Positions 32,871-36,874 of a DNA stretch of 36,874 nucleotides are shown here, piece by piece. Location: assembly GCA_015039465.1 (NCBI GenBank), contig MU130131.1, forward strand, positions 6,014 through 42,887. Direction: 5' to 3'. The notes below the pieces were generated by a model, which was not told where the DNA came from, ran no database searches, and saw only the letters and a list, made by a program, of their open reading frames with translations. The translations under genes and the position numbers were made by a program. Positions within the stretch are counted from its first letter, which is position 1. The number at the start of each line of letters is the position of its first letter. The stretch is from Phlegmacium glaucopus. Lineage: Eukaryota; Basidiomycota; Agaricomycetes; Agaricales; Cortinariaceae.

Positions 32871-34865
32871 CTAGTGACTAGTTGTGGAGGAGGAGGATTT
32901 GTGATCGAAGTCGACAACAAATTGCCGGAGAGCATCCGGGATGCAGATTGCTGGGAGGAGGCGAGCAAGAGGTGGGTAGCGTCCTCTTGAAGGGGCATCG
33001 GCCGGGTTTTCTCTGCTGGTAACGTAGCGCGTGATAAAAAAGCATTGGTGAGTATCTGTGAGGCTGTGGATGCGACGGAATACTTTATTGGTTTCCCAAT
33101 TTCTACTCCTTCCTTTCCACCAACCTTCAACAACTCCTCGGTTGTCACCAAAGACCCTAAAGTGCTGGCCGGGCTGACTTGTTGTGCAGAGAGTGCGAGC
33201 AAGAAATTTGAAGCCAATGGCCTCAGCCCATCCGATATCTCTACCGTCGGTCTTCCAGCCTGGGACGAGCCGCCAAGCCCTCCATTCGTTGCCGATAACA
33301 ATGCCGATACCAAAACCTGAGCTGGCGTTGGAGAAGGCACATCTATCCGTGACTGGTGCTGGGCCTGGGATGGGACGGGATATTTTGGGTGAATTGAGTT
33401 CATGAAGCCACCAAGCAAGGTCTGCTGCGGTGTGACGCGGAGTGTGATGCGGTACAAAAGGGTTATTGTTGAAAGAGCCCAAAAGGGCTTCTAAGCCGGT
33501 AAGGTAGGCCCGACCAGCCGGAAGAACCAAACTTGCATGGAGAAGCTTACCATATAGCTTCTGGGCTTCTTCGAGCGTGTGAGTGTGTCGTGGCAACCAA
33601 TCTTCGATCGCTGATCTATATTTAGCTTTTTTGCTCTCTGTGATTGCAACTGTGCGATCGGAGAGATTCCATTCAAAGCCAAGATAAGGTACAATAAATG
33701 AAAAGGGGATAGCCTTAGACGGTTCCCATGGGATGCCAAGCTGTCCAGAGATACGGTCGATGTCTGCATCACAATAAGTGAAAAGAGCATCATGATGCGA
33801 ACAATCAGGGAGGTTGGAAAAATCCTCAAGCGGGCAGGAAGCGTCCTTGTCGAACTCGGCAGGGAGGTCATTGGGCAAGTTCTCGCCCCGGAACCAGAAG
33901 TGACTACCTGACTGGCAACGGCCTCCGTTTTTCATGATGGTGTCATGCCAACTTAGACGTCTAATATTATAGGCAGCTCGATACCTACACAAGATGTGAA
34001 AGAAAATATGATCGTCTACCCATCTTGATAAGGGTCCGATTCCATGTGCGCGAAAGATATCAAGGGTCGCATCACCGAGTTCACCATAGATTCCCCCAGC
34101 TGACGCAAGGCCGAAGTCATTACAAATATTAATGGCGAAGACGTCGTCTCCACATAATCTGACAACCAAACCAGGCCATTGTTCAGGGATGATAGGTATT
34201 GTATGGTACGCCTCGACAACGTCTCGAATTGCTGCCTGAGATCCGGGGGGAAGATTGTGGATGGTGAAACAAATAGTGGCAAACGTGCCCCATGTGCATG
34301 GGTACATGTCCGCGTCGATGTATTGATTAATAGATGCTGCAGTGAGGGTAGGAGTATGGGGATATGAAAAATTGTGCACCGCACGATATTTGCCTGGTTT
34401 GCCCGGTTTGGGAACCCATGAGAGCGGTGAAGACTGGAAGGGGCCAATAAGTAGTTTGACCTCCTGACGTGTGCAAGGACCGATATATTGGCCGCAATTA
34501 AATTCATTAGTGACCACTTTGTAAGCTTCAGGGTGCTGAAGTAAGGTAGGACTATTAGCAGGTGTGTAGGTAGAATAAATGGGTCATATCCCAGCGTCAA
34601 AGCCTTTACGCAGAGCACGAGGGAGTCTAGGGTATTTAACAAGTAAATTACACTGGCTGAGCAACCTTTCCCAAGCATCAGCCCTATAAGGAGTTAGGGC
34701 TCGGTCTCTTCTGCGCTCGAGGACACCTTTGAGCTCCGTGATCCTTGCTTCCGCATCCCGAGCATTTGTGACGTTGTTCGTGTGAATTGGATGCGCATCC
34801 TCGTCGATTGTTCCAGTCGCTGCACAGGATAGTCCCTGCTGGAGTGATGAGCCTGCCCTTGTCAC
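32871..34865 (-). pseudogene. Reverse transcriptase / RNase H of a DIRS-like element
   Basis: One frame runs from about 34865 to the stop at 32871, broken once by TGA at 34584-34586. Before the break: DAWERLLSQCNLLVKYPRLPRALRKGFDAGI. After it: PIYSTYTPANSPTL, then the RT with SWVPKPGKPGKYRAVHNFSY, motif A region AAIRDVVEAYHTIPI, motif B GLASAGGIYGE and motif C SRWVDDHIFF. A connecting region leads to RNase H with CAFSNASSGFGIGIV, GWAEAIGF, FGDNRGVVEGW and NPADAPSRG. The first RNase H acidic residue is Asn (SNASS) where Asp is expected, so RNase H is probably dead too. Length after the break, 548 residues, is full for RT plus RNase H. Confidence 0.85.
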
Positions 34866-36408
34866 TCTTCCTGCATCTAGCTCTGGATCCGTCCCAGAGA
34901 GTCTCGGAGCGACACTTCCTGGTGTCGTGAGGGTCTGTGGCCAAGCAGAGAGCGCAGACTGACTGGCCCTGAGAGGCTGCGCTGAGCTGAAAGGTCAATT
35001 GCTTGGAAGGGGACTGTGGAGCGGCAGGGTAACGGTTGTAAGGTGGGGGTGAGAAGCGACGACGAACGTGCATATTCAATGTCTGTTGTGTGGGTGAATG
35101 AGATCGTGAGGGGTTGTGGGGGCGGCCACTCCTGCTGGCAGTCCTCGTAAGGTGCTGGTCTCTATCCCGATGGTTGCGTCGCCTAGGAGTACGCATCATG
35201 TCCTGCTGGCCCTCCTGCCCAGCCAGGCCATTGTGAGCGACTCGTAACTGGACGTCGAAAGTTGAAGAGAGTCCGTGTATGACGCACGTCCGTCATGGGG
35301 TGAGGTACAGCGTATGCGGATGGAGCATGATACATAATGCATAGTGCAAAGTACGCAGTGCAGGGTGCAGGGTGCATGGTGCATGATACATGGTGCATGG
35401 TGCGCGGTGCGAGAAGATGAATTTGCGTCAAGCAATGCAAAGCGCATGAGACGGTGCATGACAAGGGGAGACGTTGTGAGGTGCGAGAAAGGTAGATAGT
35501 GAGAGAAAAATAGGTCAGTGGGCGCTAGCAAACTCGAAAACACAGGGAACTGACCTCGCTCAGGGAGAGGAGTTGGGCCCTGTCGAGTAACTCCTTGTAT
35601 ATACCGTGGAGCAAATCTTCGTTTAATATGCCGATGTTAAAGGCTGAGCCCAGCTTCAACTGGTCGTGCCACTCTCTTGATAAATTATGAGTGCTTTCTC
35701 GCCGAATTCCCGTTGCCGGTATAGGTGCAGCTCTAGCTGGGTAAACAGTTGGGCGAAGGCATTGATTGCCTTGTCTGACCACTGGTATTTTGTCATCAGT
35801 GGAATGAAAGCATTCTTCGCCATTGACATCTGGCGAAAACTCAACTCCGTGTCAGGAACAACGTTCCTCGAAGCCTTGAGAGAGGAAACGGACTTCAGCG
35901 TAACCATGTCGTCAACCTTGGTCAGGCCAAAGGCGTCATCATTCTGCGTGTGCTGATGCTGAGTCGCATCCGTGCATCCTTCAGGCATGAGGTACCAAAG
36001 CTCAACGTATTCAAAATCTTCAATCCGACGGAGGGCATATTGGGCTGGCCTTGGAGCGATGTAGTTGCCAACGCTGGTCGAATTGTCGAAGTCTTTCATC
36101 TTAGGCTTCTTCTTCTCTGTCTCACCTCTCTCTTCTTCTTGTTCTGGCAGTACTTGAACTACCTGAGGTTTGTCGGCCAGCTGCTGCTGCCTCTGCACCT
36201 CCTCTGCAGCAGCATCATTGATAACCTGCTGGTCCCATGCTTGAACTCAAGCATTGTGATTCTGGGTCCAGGAATCGTCGAGTGCTTGCACTGCTTGTTC
36301 CGGTGTCATTCCGTTCTGGGTTAACGCGTCCCGTAGGAGGTTATAATGCGGTCCGGCGTGGACAGGCATCACTTCTAGATGAGGATTGTGTATTAGCCTG
36401 TCGTCCAT
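34684..36408 (-). pseudogene. Gag-like ORF of the DIRS-like element (nonsense and frameshift)
   Basis: The start is probably at 36408 (MDDRLIHNPHLEVMPVHAGP). The frame meets TGA at 36247-36249 (QNHNA/VQAWDQQ), then continues as VINDAAAEEVQRQQQ and RRIEDFEYVELWYLMPEGCTDATQ, through FGLTKVDDMVTLKSVSSLKASRNVV. Near 35676-35684 a frameshift separates ALIIYQE from REWHDQLKLGSAFNIGILNE. A non-coding or intron-like stretch (about 35560-35200) includes short repeats rich in GTGCA. The last part (35199-34684) has basic residues, then Cys/His clusters (CALCLATDPHDTRKC, CSDWNNRRGC, HKCSGCGSKDHGAQRC), a nucleic-acid-binding zinc finger typical of these Gag proteins. Confidence 0.75.
35335..35412. repeat. 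Short tandem repeat GGTGCA-type
   Basis: Imperfect 6-8 bp units (GGTGCAT, GGTGCAG, GATACAT) in the intron-like gap of the gag region. Confidence 0.7.
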
Positions 36409-36874
36409 GACGTGTAAAATAGGAATTTATGAAGTTATGAATAAGTTTTCAAAAATATTGATGATAAGTTATATTGCTTAAAAGAGTGTCTGGTAGCAAG
36501 CGAAAGCAAGCGAGAGCGAAGTACTGAGCCAGATAATGAGAGTGAATGATGGGTGTCTTAGAAGCACATATGTTAGCCCACTTTGTCCGTCTCAGACAGA
36601 AGAGCGAAGTGTCATAATGTACCGTCATAGACCCAGCAGCGGACTGAGCTGATGCTGGGAATATGTCCGTCATTGACCCATAAGCTCATGGCCCCTCAGA
36701 GGGTGGGTTGGCTGAGGTGCTCGGGTGAATGTATGAATTAACCACAAAGCTTGGGGCTCGGAGGAACACCCGAATTGGTGAATGCCTGAATCCTCACTGA
36801 AATGCAAAATTGATTTAGGCTGGTGCCCAGGATATTATCCGAAAACCAGCCAGAAACATCTTTTCTGGTTGGGC
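36409..36874. other. Upstream region of the DIRS-like element, no gene
   Basis: Would hold the 5' terminal repeat and leader of the DIRS-like element if it is intact. I see a short inverted motif (CCAGAAA..TTTCTGG, about 36848-36865) but no repeat partner inside the window, so the element boundary is not fixed. Confidence 0.35.

Noticed and set aside
32871..33457. Upstream half of the long - strand frame starting at 33457 as part of the recombinase
   Set aside because: It overlaps the conserved RNase H coding frame, and its composition (Ser/Pro-rich, low complexity) looks like a shadow.
35183..35543. His/Cys/Pro-rich frames (HHAPCIMHHAPC) as a novel metal-binding protein
   Set aside because: They come from the simple GTGCA-type tandem repeat in the gag gap and occur in two frames at once.

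Overview
The window looks like a fungal nuclear genome, most likely an agaricomycete (Basidiomycota). It has 45-80 bp GT..AG introns, group III histidine-kinase HAMP repeats, a KDZ transposon with its CxC cysteine clusters, and a DIRS-like tyrosine-recombinase retroelement. Almost all of it is duplicated or mobile DNA; I see no conserved housekeeping gene. Genus cannot be fixed from sequence alone.

Positions 1-25295 are an irregular tandem array. Each unit holds, in + order, (i) a spacer block 'S' with an internally tripled hairpin/intron-like repeat, (ii) a six-exon gene for a seven-transmembrane receptor-like protein behind a TATATAA box, (iii) a spacer block 'T', and (iv) on the - strand a decayed fragment of a group III (Nik1/Os-1 type) hybrid histidine kinase containing only the N-terminus and HAMP repeats. 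Three 7TM copies splice into full reading frames (1803-3038, 12547-13782, 23490-24710). A fourth is broken at 9308 and a fifth is only a last-exon fragment (16767-16908). Kinase fragments lie at about 5985-7443, 14480-16480, 19270-21170 and 30712-31210.

The most striking feature is 9329-11324. Read backwards without complementing, it is an ordinary continuation of the repeat unit (7TM exons 2-6, a kinase fragment, then spacer). It is joined to the upstream half-gene by a run of 20-21 A. Inversion gives a reverse complement, never a plain reversal, so this is most probably an assembly or data-handling error (a contig reversed but not complemented, with a filler gap).

Three kinds of mobile element interrupt the array. 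A 512-bp PIF/Harbinger deletion derivative (21325-21836, TAA target duplication) keeps the starts of both parental genes. A 5.4-kb KDZ transposon (25305-30702) has about 140-bp terminal inverted repeats and a target duplication of about 9 bp, and sits in a kinase exon. It carries a zinc-finger partner gene (+) and a five-exon transposase gene (-) with one in-frame TGA. A hAT-like end (to 32011) cuts a DIRS-like element (32012 to about 36408, - strand) inside its tyrosine recombinase.

All three in-frame stops in the mobile elements are TGA in a context that restores to CGA, and a lost RNase H aspartate is also a CpG-type transition. This pattern suggests methylation-linked CpG decay. The only genes that look functional are the three 7TM copies and the KDZ partner gene.
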